A stretch of 64,000 nucleotides of DNA from Apostichopus japonicus (taxonomy: Eukaryota > Echinodermata > Holothuroidea > Aspidochirotida > Stichopodidae), in assembly GCF_037975245.1 (NCBI RefSeq), contig NC_092571.1, positions 7,606,501 to 7,670,500 of the forward strand, in the 5' to 3' direction. Under the pieces are notes generated by a model. It made no database searches. It had not been told where the DNA came from and worked only from the letters and a program-made list of their open reading frames with translations. The position numbers and the translations under genes were made by a program. Positions 25,901-36,800 of this stretch are shown here, in pieces (the stretch's first letter is position 1; each line of letters opens with the position of its first letter).

Positions 25901-26024
25901 GCAACAGGTACAGTGTGATGACTGCGACCAGTGGTTCCACACAAGCTGTGCCGGATGTAAATTTGAAGAAGTCCGCAAGTCTTCCGCTGCCTTTCGCTGC
26001 GGTTGTCTGTTAGCGAAGAAGTAA
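16970..26024 (+). CDS. TCF19: TCF19-like protein with FHA and PHD domains, complete, 7 exons, 529 aa
   Basis: Exons 16970-17043, 18467-18656, 20694-20810, 21578-22292, 23294-23524, 25515-25660 and 25908-26024 (TAA); all phases agree. Exon 1 begins MSNSVIQMRRVG, matching the first FHA strand, and joins in phase 2 to exon 2 (RLLKDETVIGRNS). FHA signature: G34-R35, S54-R55-E56-H57 and N80-G81-T82, so phosphothreonine binding looks intact. Residues 128-440 are a polar, probably disordered linker with an acidic patch (LLDEEEEEDSFS). A basic RKRK segment (about 455-458) is a likely nuclear signal. A C-terminal PHD finger follows: C476, C481, C494, C497, H502, C505, C522, C524 in WVQCDDCDQWFHTSC and RCGC. 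FHA plus C-terminal PHD is the TCF19 architecture; in mammals TCF19 is a G1/S-expressed chromatin reader of H3K4me3. The last Cys pair is spaced C-x-C rather than the usual C-x2-C. The first exon is the least certain. Confidence 0.8.
17585..17961. repeat. Dispersed repeat, copy 1 (about 370 bp)
   Basis: Closely matches 48703-49067: both share GACTCGTGCAAAAAGAAACG / GACTCACGCAAAAAGAAACG, GACCTAGTTTCGAATGAGGT, CAGTCAGTACATACAGCTG and ATCACGTTTCATTACTGTCT. Ends are imperfect inverted repeats (..GTAGACTCGTGC and GGGGCGAGTCTTCAATGCC), so this is probably a non-autonomous DNA transposon. It lies in intron 1 of the TCF19-like gene. Confidence 0.75.
18821..19530 (+). mobile_element. tRNA-derived SINE, split by a hAT-like insertion
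   Basis: The head GGAGTGTTAGCTCAGTGGTT (A box) with GAGTTCGAGTCACTCC (B box) resembles a tRNA gene, but the anticodon arm has an 8-nt loop, so it is not a functional tRNA. The body resumes at 19356 and ends near 19525 in a TACATACATAC tail. The tRNA-like 3' end is interrupted by the element at 18891-19347. Located in intron 2 of the TCF19-like gene. Confidence 0.6.
18891..19347. mobile_element. Non-autonomous hAT-like element with 8-bp target duplication
   Basis: Terminal inverted repeats: CAAGGGCGGCGGAA at the left end and TTCCGCCGCCCTTG at the right end (14 bp perfect), each followed inward by G/C-runs with GGGGGGGCAC. It is flanked by a perfect 8-bp direct repeat CTCCAAGA (18883-18890 and 19348-19355). 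An 8-bp duplication with CA-starting repeats is typical of hAT transposition. No transposase is encoded in its 457 bp. Confidence 0.85.
23530..25514 (+). repeat. 21-bp minisatellite (TGATATCAATCCTGACAACAC) filling a TCF19-like intron
   Basis: The regular array runs about 23980-25360, roughly 65 units of 21 bp with occasional 24-bp variants (GATCATATCAATC) and TATCTATCC variants. Degenerate units continue on both sides (GTGTCAATCACGACATCAC on the left; AATTCTGAGATCAATCCTTC on the right), up to the acceptor of exon 25515. Because 21 is divisible by 3, long open frames run on both strands: repeats of ISILTTL and DINPDNT (+), ISVVRID and LSGLISV (-). A variant pair near 24825-24855 breaks the DINPDNT frame. 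I treat it as intronic. Confidence 0.8.
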
Positions 26025-27830
26025 AATTGTGCCGTAACATCGGTTAAAGACATTCTTGACACCCTCTTTGATCATACCAAGGAAATGTGCTCTCACGCCC
26101 GGTGCTTAGTTCATATCGACACTGTAAGCTGAGCTTTACGGGATAGTTAAATATCTCAAGACTGGCCTCAATGTTCCAGAGAGTGAGTGGTGAAGTCGAT
26201 GACATTCTTAGCTTTCTCAAACATGAGCAAAGAATATTGAAGTGTTAGAAAGTGTAATTTACAATTACATCACTGTCTGCTGCAGGATTACATCAGGATT
26301 GGCATCTCAATGGTTAGAAAGAAATGAGAGCTTTTTCGATCTCACAGAATCTGAACGTGATATGTATTTGAAGAAGGAGAATTCTTTTATTTCAGTACGA
26401 CAGAAAATGTGAAAATTTTGAAGACTTTGATAGTGACTGAGCTGTGATGTACAGTACATTTGTTTGACTATGAGAGCAGAAATTGTAGTGTGTAGACTGT
26501 TAAAGGAGTATGTCCATATTCTGCACAGTTTAGAGGGCAGCTGTACAGCATTCACATTTACCATGCGATAGATTTCATGGATACGGTTGATGGTATATAG
26601 TAAACAGGAGTAGAAATCCATGTTTTGCATTTGCATTAAAAGGCAAATTTTCAATGATTTGGTGGGACTTTGAGATGCCTCAACACTGCAAAATGGTAAC
26701 TCTGGTGGGTTCGAATCTGTCAGGTCACTTTTAACAGTGGTTTTTATTCTAGCCGGGGAATATCAGCATCATCTTAATAAATATCAAGTATGTCCGGAAC
26801 TTTGTGGTCACTGTTGGACGTTGGAAAACAGAGACAGGGCGGGGCATGTGCGATCAGGGTACTTTGCTTAGTAAATACCCTAGATTAGCTCGGAGGCAAA
26901 TTATAATATCATTTCCAGCCAGAATTGTACTTATGATATATTATAGTCTCCAAAAAAAGAAGGAAAAAAAAGGAGTAAGGTTTCAGCTATTCTGTATTTC
27001 CAGATCTTCATATTTAAAAAGTGCTGGAATGCTCCTTTAAGGCTAAATTGATAAGGTCAGCTGCTCAGTGCAGGCCTGAAAGTAAACTCCAACCCATTGT
27101 TTTATGAATTATAGTAACTCGACCAAAACATGTTCTTTTAGCTCCATATAAAGAGCAGAGCAGGCTTGTATGACATTCAACAGCATTCATCCTTGATAAA
27201 TCTGCACTACGCTTTAAATGTGTCATTTGAGGTCGTATAATTCTTCTGTTATCCCATCGAGGTTTGCGCTGTAATGGTTTTGTGTATTTGACTATATAAA
27301 TTTGGTCACTTTGATCGATGACAACTCAGCTGTTTAAAGGGTCATTTTCTCAAAAAGTTAAAAGTGTTATAGAAGTATAACCTGGACTGATTGCGTTGGA
27401 TTTTATTGGTGTACAACACATGGAAATTAACTTTGTGCCTAAATTCAATGCTATAATAAGGTTGTCAGTAACTTCTGGATCATAATTCATGGAAACGGAG
27501 ACTTGTTAAGCACGATAAGAGTCTTGTTTTACCTTTGCTTGAGGGGGGCGGGGGTTGGGGTGGGGAGGCATTTTTAATGTCATCTTCCATGTAAGTTAGT
27601 TCAGTTCATGTGTGATTTGATTATTAGCATTGTTCATAGCTAGAACATAGTTCTAGATTCTTCAAGGGAATTCCCCCATTTCTGCTAGTCCTGACTAAGC
27701 CATACACATAGTTTACATACCCCTCAATGTAACAAAGAGATTTGTGTAGGTTACAATGTTTTGAATGCTTCTAAATGAGCAAGTTAATAATACTTAAAGT
27801 TCAATAAAGAATATTCTTTGTCATTAATCT
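26025..27830 (+). other. Probable 3' UTR of the TCF19-like gene
   Basis: No gene-like frame. Candidate AATAAA signals at 26776-26781 and 27803-27808. A G-rich run (27543-27568) lies between. The exact 3' end cannot be set from sequence. Confidence 0.4.
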
Positions 27831-27839
27831 AATGAAATT

Positions 27840-29300
27840 GCTTCACTTGTTTATTAAGTTTATGCCTTAATTTCATATCTTGTTCCTGTAGCTATATTGT
27901 TGATGCCATAGACGACGATGACAGATTAGTAATGTTGGTGTGAGGGGGAGGGGTGTTTGATCGTTTCAGGTTAATACCCATTGAGTTGCAAGCTGTTTCT
28001 TATTCACCATTGCATTAGTATATTACAATACTGAAGGATAACAAACACAATGTTGAGCAAATTTATCCAAAACGTCATTGTTCAGAAGACAGGTAATATC
28101 CATTTTGAAGAGTAAATCATATTCTACTCTGTGTAAATCTTAGACCAAAGTAACAGATTAGACATGCATTGTGGCCCAAGAGGGAGTTGATTCAGATTAA
28201 TGTTCATGTATGTACATGTAGTTTTGTACGTCACTAAGTCACTGAAAGAGTCTATTACAATTAGTCTGTTACAAGGAGGAGAGGAAGCACCATTGAGCAA
28301 GTTTCATCCCAAATGTTGTTGTTCAGGTGATATTCATTATTAAGAGTAAAATGACATTGTTCTTTTGTTGAAGTGTTAGATAAAAAGCAAGAACCTTGAG
28401 AGACTTAATAAATCGAACTTACCATGCTCGGGCTCTTTTAATTTTATACACGCATGTTGGATAGTGACACATCAATATGTTCAGTGGGATACCTGAGCTA
28501 TTAGTTTGATTTAACGTAAGGGGACCATCACCACTTAGTAACTACACCACACACTGTGTCACATTGAATTGTTCTAACCTCAGGATCAATATCCGCGAAT
28601 ATTATAACTATATATATATATATATATATAACTATATATATAAGCAGTGGGATGCAGAAAGGGGAGAGGGTGGGAAGGGAGGAGGATGGCGTAGGGGGCG
28701 GTTGGTTCAGTCGGAGGATGTTTTAAAAGTTCAGCCGAATCAGAAATCACGAGTATGTATTAGCAGTCTTCCGCTTAGATATAATTACATACCTAGTTTA
28801 TAGTTTTTAACATACACAAGATTGCACCATTTGACGCCGAAACTTGTATTTGTTTTTAATAGGCGAGCACGCCCAGACCCGCTACATGAGAGTCGTCCCT
28901 GGCCCTTCCATGAAAATTCATGTCATTACCTACAAATCAGTCGGGCGAAATTTAGAATTTTCCCCAAACCCACTCACCCAGCGCATGTCTCTGTATATGA
29001 ACAACACTTCTTATTAACCTTTTGTTTTCCCTATGGTTACATTTCGCTTATACCTTTGTACACTCCAATCCTACATGACTGGAATTTAATAGTCTCATTC
29101 GTATAATTTAGTAAATTATCTTTGAGAGCGGATGAAACGGAAAGTGATATTTTATCCACCTCGGTTCTCCGCCCCCCCCCCTTCCCTCCCTCAAGTTCTA
29201 CACTGGAAAATAAAACTTCTTCGCCACTGACATTCATTTATACTATAACTCACATTTACCCTAAAACCGAGACGCAATATTATACTTTTATCCCGTCAAG
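27840..29300. other. Intergenic, no gene recognised
   Basis: Contains an AT dinucleotide tract (28608-28642) and short frames without motifs. The stretch 28860-29300 is C/T-rich with no splice context. Confidence 0.5.
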
Positions 29301-29307
29301 TTAGTCA

Positions 29308-30165
29308 CAGACATGGGCGGCGATCATGGGGGGGGGGGGGGGTCGACATGTCACCCCCAATATTTTAGGTGGGGTATAGTATCTAATACACCCCCCCCCC
29401 AACATTTGGTGGCATAGTTTTTTTTTTGTGGCTATAAATTGAAAATAAGGCTGAGATTATTTATCAAAATCATACTAGACGGCGGTTAAAGCTTCATCCA
29501 ACACATGCTGCATGAGGTAAATGACACTTCGTGGTCGTTTCTGTAATCTGTCACCGTATAGCAAGTTTTCACTTATGATTATTATCATAATGTCTGTACA
29601 TCTCTTGTGTATGAGTGTTAAGTACGTACAATCATATATATGATCCACATCGATATGGGTTCACTGGGTTTCCATTTGGCCTGCTTCCTACAAGATTTCT
29701 ATTCGCAGGCGCGTAGCCGTAGCGTACCCCCCCCCCCCCCCTTGAGCATATTTTATGTTTGTAATTTTTTTATGATATCGCTGGAATTTCAAAATAGAAA
29801 ATGCTTAGCTGCAAGACACAAGGCATGGGAAGTGCCATTTCCAGCGATTTGGGAGGCATTTTCGGCTAAAATTTTCTTTTACGTCTTCGCGCCAATTTAT
29901 GGTGGCGCTACGCTTAGATAGTTTGCCTACAAGCTTCGCCCCTCCCTTGGCAAATTCCTCGCTACGCGCCTATCTAACCGTGTCACAATTTGTTGGCTGG
30001 GTGCGTCCTTTTCTCATTTTTCTCTCTTTCTTTTCTTTTCCCTTCCTTTCTCTCCTTGCTCCCCTTTCCCTTCCCCCTTTTTCACTTTTATCTTCTCTTT
30101 ATTTTCCTCTACTCTTTTTCTTACCCGGGGGGGGGGGCCCAAGGCCCCCTGGATGCGCGCCTGCT
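29308..30165. mobile_element. Cluster of degenerate hAT-like element fragments
   Basis: Contains CATGGGCGGCGATCATGGGG (29315) with long G and C runs, resembling the CATGGGCG end of the element at 41486. CAGGCGCGTAGCC at 29706 pairs as an inverted repeat with GGATGCGCGCCTG ending at 30163, and also partly with GCTACGCGCCT at 29968. An internal block around 29865-29925 (CGCGCCAATTTATGGTGGCG, then CTACGCTTAGATAG) is shared with the elements at 18891 and 41486. No target duplication found, so boundaries are uncertain. Confidence 0.5.
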
Positions 30166-30654
30166 TTTGTACTTTTTTTATAAACATATTTAAGAAATAC
30201 GCTATACTTTCTTTCTTCGTATGACAGATAATTCACATTGTTACTGCAAATTAATTGTGATTTTTGGTAGGATTTTCATAATTTCTTTCTTTTCATTTAG
30301 TTTTGATCGCGATCTTTGGCATACGGCAAGGCAGTTTCACGAAATTTAAACTATCAGCAAAACAAACGAATAGGCGCGCGTATGATGCGTTAGTTTGTAT
30401 CATCATTTTGTGTATACGAACGCACTGTATAAAGCCATGTTATTAGAAGCGTGCGCGTGCCGGCGGGCGCGTGCTCTGGCTTCATATTATTATTTTTGTG
30501 TAAGAAGTACACAAGTTAGTATACTAGTGCATACGACGCCATACAATATATTTGGAGTTGACGACGAGCGCGTCCTCGTTATGTTGCCATTCTGCCCGAT
30601 ACGTGCGAATAAAAAGAATAGCCAATAGCAACTGTTGATTTGATCTTGCGTTTC

Positions 30655-30760
30655 GCACTACGTCACAGAGGGCTAAGAAACATCTGGAAGGGATCAGTCT
30701 CTGCGTTCTACTTTGGACCAATCAAGTGTTTCCAAAGTAGGTACGTCACAGAGAACTTAT
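30655..30760 (+). promoter_or_regulatory. Likely promoter of the repeat-rich gene: two CRE-like sites and a CCAAT box
   Basis: TACGTCACAGAG occurs twice (from 30659 and from 30742), each holding the CRE half-site ACGTCA, with CCAAT at 30718-30722 between them. They lie 145-240 bp before the ATG at 30894. No TATA box was seen. Promoter function is inferred. Confidence 0.4.
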
Positions 30761-30893
30761 CACTGTACAACGAAATTGTAAGGATACATATACAGTACAG
30801 TAAACACATACACATCATACTTACTGATACGTTTACTTATTGTGCACGTATAGCGAACTATTTGAAGAAAATAATTTACACGGTGATTATTAA

Positions 30894-33800
30894 ATGGCTA
30901 CTGAAGACGTCATTTTCGTCGTTGTTTTCATATTAATTTGGATATTTGGGATATTGCCTTGGAAACGTCGAGAAGGTAAGATTATGTAGTTCATTTTCAA
31001 GACTTATATTAGGCGCCAGATCTCAGAGGTGTGCCGGTTACAATATGGCCATAGGTGGCGCAATCCCTGTGTTCCTGAACGTTCTTGCGTTGCGTTTTAC
31101 ATGACATAGTACGGATTAAAAAAGATATCTTAAATCTCATACAAGTTAGAAATTAGGTTTTACAGTACAGGACAGTATATACAGCCAGTTGGGATAATTG
31201 CCTAATGCTCATACCTGTCTAAACTGTACTCAAATGTCGTGCTTCAAAGCACTGGTATTGACAGTACAAACAGTTTCTAACCTTGATATGATAGAAACAC
31301 GATATTCATACTGCTCGTACTGACAATAGGAGTGCTCTTGGAAGCGGGATATGACACTACAGTATAGAAAAATGTCCAAACTTGGTCGTATATAGCTAGG
31401 TTAATGAATAATCCTTAAATTTCGAGGATAAAAGCTGCGTCTTTCATATACGTTCGAAGTGTATTGTACTTTGAAGAAAACATGGTTGAACGATTTTTTT
31501 ACAATTGAACGTTGATTTTAATAAATAAAAACAAAAGGACACTGGAAAGACATAAGGGCAACGATATACGAATCATTCCTGGGTCTTGAAATCTTGACTA
31601 TACCGCATGCCTAAACATGGATGTATGCTATTAAGTACAAACGCTTATATGTTTCAGGAACCCTTTGTCCAGGTAAACAAAATGCAAGACAGCGGATCAT
31701 GACGAGACGATCTAGGGATCGGGCTGCGAGACTCTGCAAACGATATCTTGCTGAAATTGAGGCTCGAAAAAATGCCCAACGTTTACAGGCTGGGATGAAG
31801 CAGAAATCGCGATCTTTTTGCAAGAAATCTGGCCTTGATAAGAAACATCTTGGAGAAACGAAAGGTGCGCTAACATTGTCATTTTTCGAAGAAAATTAAG
31901 ACAAAAGTCGAAAAATCCAAATATTCCTTCACATTAAAAACATTCCAACCATTAGATAATTCCAATTTTTATACGGTTTTGACAATAGTGCAAGATGAAT
32001 TGAACTGGCCTGCCACTACCTCCAGCTTATAAACTGCTGGAAAAAAACGGAATTATTTTACCCAAAGTAAATTTAAAATTAAAGCGAAAATGTAGAGATG
32101 TCTTTTCTCGGGGAGTGTGGGTGTGGGGGGGGGCGCCCCTTACGGGCCTTATACTGAATATAAAGTTCGCTGGTATAAGGTTTCGGTTGATAAATAACAG
32201 TATAAAATTGAAGCTATTTAGTGATAATTTCACTCTTCCATGTCTGTTAATCATATTGAGCAATTAATAAAATAAGAATATATTAGGTGATATCTAATAT
32301 GTTTGTGATTATTTGTTTGTATGTATGTGCATTTGATGCGCTTTCCTCCGGATCCCTTCATGCATTTAACTATCAAACAGTTCACTAATTTTAACCTAAG
32401 TGTATATTACTTTAAGACACAAAAGCTACTATTTCTTGTTCATATGACAGCTGCTGACTTGATGGTGTTTGGAGAAAATATTCATAAAGTCATCGGGACC
32501 TCCAAGAATGACGAGACCATCGTAGCAGATTTTACTACAGCGGTAGAGAAAACCACGAATGTTCACACTAACGCGGAGGTTGAGACAATTGTAGTTGCAG
32601 ACATTGAAACCCAGTTGAAGTGCACTACCGAGGTTGAAACGACTACCAACGAAGAGGTTAACATCGTAACCGATTTGAAGTGCCCTACCGAGGTTGAAAC
32701 AACAACCAACGAAGTAGTTGAAACCGAAACCGAGTTGAAGTGCCCTACCGAGGTTGAAACGACTACCAACGAAGAGGTTGACACCGAAACCGAGTTGAAG
32801 TGCGCTACCGAGGTTGAAACGACTACCAACGAAGAGGTTGACACCGAAACCCAGTTGAAGTGCACTACCGAGGTTGAAACGACTACCAACGAAGAGGATG
32901 ACACCGAAACCGATTTAAAGTGCGCTACCGAGGTTGAAACGACAACCAACGTAGTTGAAACCGAAACCGACTTGAAGTGCCCTACCGAGGTTGAAACGAC
33001 TACCAACGAAGAGGTTGACACCGAAACCGAGTTGAAGTGCGCTACCGAGGTTGAAACGACTACCAACGAAGAGGTTGACACCGAAACCGAGTTGAAGTGC
33101 ACTACCGAGGTTGAAACGACAACCAACGAAGTGGTTGACACCGAAACCGATTTAAAGTGCGCTACCGAGGTTGAAGCGATTACCAACGAAGTAGTTGACA
33201 CCGAAACCGAGTTGAAAAGCACTACCGAAGTCGAAACGACTACCAACGAAAAGGTTGACATTGAAACTGAGTTGAAGTGTCCTACAGGAGTTGAAACCAT
33301 TACCATCGAAGTGGTTGACACCGAAACCGAGTTGAAGTGCGCTACCGAGGTTGAAACGACTTCCAACGAAGAGGTTGTCATCGAATCCGAGTTGAAGTGC
33401 GCTACCGAGGTTGAAATGACTACCAACGAAGTGGTTGACACCGAAACCGAGTTGAAGTGCGCTACCAATGTTGAAACGACTACCAACGTTGTGGCTGACA
33501 CCGAAACTGAGTTGAAGTTTATCACTGAGGTTGAAACGACTACTCACGAAGAGGTTGACACCGAAACTGAGTTGAAGTGCACATCCGAAGTTGAAACGAC
33601 TACCAACGAAGATGTTGACACCAAAACCGAGTTGAAGTGCTCTACCGAAGTTGAAACGACTACCAACGAAGTGGTTGACACCGAATCCGAGTTGAAGTGC
33701 ACTGCCGAGGTTGAAACGACTACCAACGAAGTGGTACTTGATACTGAAACCGAGTTGAAGTGCGCTACCGATGTTGAAACGACTTCCAACGAAGAGGTTG

Positions 33801-36800
33801 TCATCGAAACCGAGTTGAAGTGCACTGCAGAGGTTGAAACGACTACCAACGAAGTGGTTGACACCGAAACCGAGTTGAAGTGCGCTACCGAAGTTGAAAC
33901 GACTACCAACGAAGTGGTTGACACCGAAACCGAGTTGAAGTGCGCTACCGAGGTTGAAACGACTTCCAACGAAGAGGTTGTCATCGAATCCGAGTTGAAG
34001 TGCACTGCCGAGGTTGAAACGACTACCAAAGAAGAGATTGATACCGAATCCGAGTTTAAATCCACAACCAAAGTTGAAGCGACTGTCAAAGCGTGGATTG
34101 ATGCCGACATCTTGGTTATATCAACCATGAAGGCTACAACTACTGCCGAAGAGGTCGTTAACAACACCGAGGTAAACTCCTAAGCGGATATTAAAGCCAA
34201 TCCATTGCTTCTACTTTCTGTAAATCTTGTCATATAAATATACAGATATGATTACAGTTGAATTATCTATTTAAAGAAATATTGTTACAAAATGTTTTCT
34301 TTAATCATTAAGATATTACATAGTTATGTGCTTTACCCATTTTAATTACTTCAAAACAGGTTCAAACACCTAAGATTGGAGGTGGAACACGTAACCGAAC
34401 CTATTTCAAAAAGAAGACACCAGGAACTATAACAAATAAACAACAAACGGACAAGGAAAATAAAGAAACAAGGAAAATGGGTCATCAACAGAAAGCCAGA
34501 ACAACGAAATATCAGGAAACAAAACGGCGAGAATTCCACACATCTCCTTACCAGGTAACGGTACAAGCAATGAACTCTCCTGGACCAAGGAGTATACTTT
34601 AAGAATATCCTATCGGTAGAAAATATCAATATTTTGTAAAAACCAAGTGGTTTAGTTTCCCTTAGGAAATATACGTTTTCTCGTGTTCTTTCTTGATCCA
34701 GAATCAATCACGCAAACCTCGGAGATATCGAATAGGAGTTACACCAGCACTACCGCAACAACTCCAGTGGCAGGTTCCAGTGGTTTACAAGAAAAATCTG
34801 AATAATACCAAGAAATTCAGAAATAAACAGGTGAGAGCTCTATTTGCTGACCACCTCGAGACCATCAACTTGACCGTTGCTCTCCCGCATCATGGAGACA
34901 TCCAAAATACAGACGAAATATTGTCAAAATAAATCTATTCAACTGCGTCTAAAGGCCTACTGCCAACTGCTTACTGATACAACCTATAAACATAAGTTAT
35001 CCAAAGTAATATTGCCTTGGAATGTTTAATCGACATTTCCCAAATAAACTAAATGTAAGCATAATTAATTTGACAATATGCTTGATGCAACATCTAATGA
35101 ATATATTGAGAAAAAGTAATCTAGCTTAAATGTTTGTCTATAAGATCCTTGAAACGGTTGTGCTTTTATTTTTATATTTATTTGTCGTTTTGGGGTACCT
35201 AGAGGTTGCCCATCCTGTGTGTGGGTGTGTTGTAGAGAGAAAGAGAGAGAGGGGGAGGCTGGGATAGGCGGAGCTAGGGAGGATCTGCTTGTAAATTATT
35301 TGAAGCTAAGACATGATAGCCAGAAACCCAGTCAATCCTGATCGTAAATGACTTAAGAATTAGCTAGAAACATTAATGTATCTTCCTATTAACGATCTGA
35401 TGTGTAAAAACATTTCCATGCATGTTGATAACAGAAAGTTGACGGAGACTACGTCGGTGAGGAAAAACGATTGTGCAATAAGATCGAAGACGAAATAAAG
35501 AAATCACTGGAGATCTTTGAATCCAGAGATACCAATGCAACAGCCAATCAAAGCAAGAAAGAAAACACGGACGTCACAATAGCAGCCAATCAAAGCAAAG
35601 AAAAGCAGTTTGGCGAACAAAGAGAGGACGCTACTAATAAAAAGAGATCGAGACGTCTTGCTAGAAGAAAGAGGCAAAAGGTGAGAAAGGCATATCTTGA
35701 ATACTAGATAGGGGTCGTCTATGTCGTTATGAATTTCTTAGATTTCACCTCCAAACGTATCACTATGCATTACGTGTGGATGTCGGGAAAACGATATAGA
35801 CTCGTGGATAATACAGATGTTGGGTCTTTGATATTGCAGTGGCCTCCAAATTTGCTGAATAAAGAGATAATGATTACAATAGAGAGATAGAGAGAGAGAA
35901 GCTTCATAAACGAGCCTTGTTTACCATAATAATCAGAAAGGAGTTGGAATTGGTTCTTCTCACTATATTTACTACATGTTGCATCTAGCATATTGTCAAA
36001 GCAACTATGCTTACGTTTAGTATATTTTAAGGAAACGTCGATAAAACATTCCAAGAAACATTACTTTGGATAACTTATATTTATAGGTTGTATCAGTAGG
36101 CAGTTGGCTGTGGCCTTTAGAAGAAGTTTAATGGATTTATTTTGACCATGTATTTTACTCACCAGGAAAGAAAGAGGGCAGCAAAGACTTTAAAGGAAGC
36201 CGAAACAGCTGTAGACATTGAAACTGATTTGAAGCGCACTACCGAGTTTGAAACGACAACCAACGAAGTGGTTGACATCGAAACCGGGTTGAAGTGCAAT
36301 ACCGAGGTTAAATCGACTTCCAACGAAGAGGTTGTCATCGAAACCGAGTTCAAGTGCACTACCGAGGTTGAAACGACTACCAACGAAGTGGTTGACACCG
36401 AAACCGAATTGAAGTGCACTACCGAGGTTGAAACGACTACCTACGAAGAGGTTGGCACCGAAACCGAGTTGAAGTGCGCTACCAATGTTGAAACGACTAC
36501 CAACGATGTGGCTGACACCGAAACTGAGTTGAAGTTTATCACTGAGGTTGAAACGACTACTCACGAAGAGGTTGACACCGAAACTGAGTTGAAGTGCACA
36601 TCCGAAGTTGAAACGACTACCAACGAAGAGGTTGACACCGAATCCGAGTTGAAGTGCACTGCCGAGGTTGAAACGACTACCAAAGAAGAGGTTGATACCG
36701 AATCCGAGTTTAAATCCACAACCAAAGTTGAAGCGACTGTCAAAGCGTGGATTGATGCCGACATCTTGGTTATATCAACCATGAAGGCTACAACTACTGC

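Noticed and set aside
29706-30163. Complete hAT-like element with CAGGCGCG ends
   Set aside because: Ends look like inverted repeats, but flanks TCTATTCG and CTTTTGTA do not match, so only a fragment cluster is claimed.
32563-33525. 320-residue minus-strand frame opposite repeat array I (and similar frames opposite the other arrays)
   Set aside because: By-product of the 60-bp in-frame repeat. The + frame has splice sites, phases and linker exons; the minus frame has none.
34351-34707. Minus-strand frames repeated in both modules (also 37005-37283, 35770-36054, 38433-38717)
   Set aside because: They are conserved only because the whole module was duplicated; they overlap linker exons and introns of the + strand gene.
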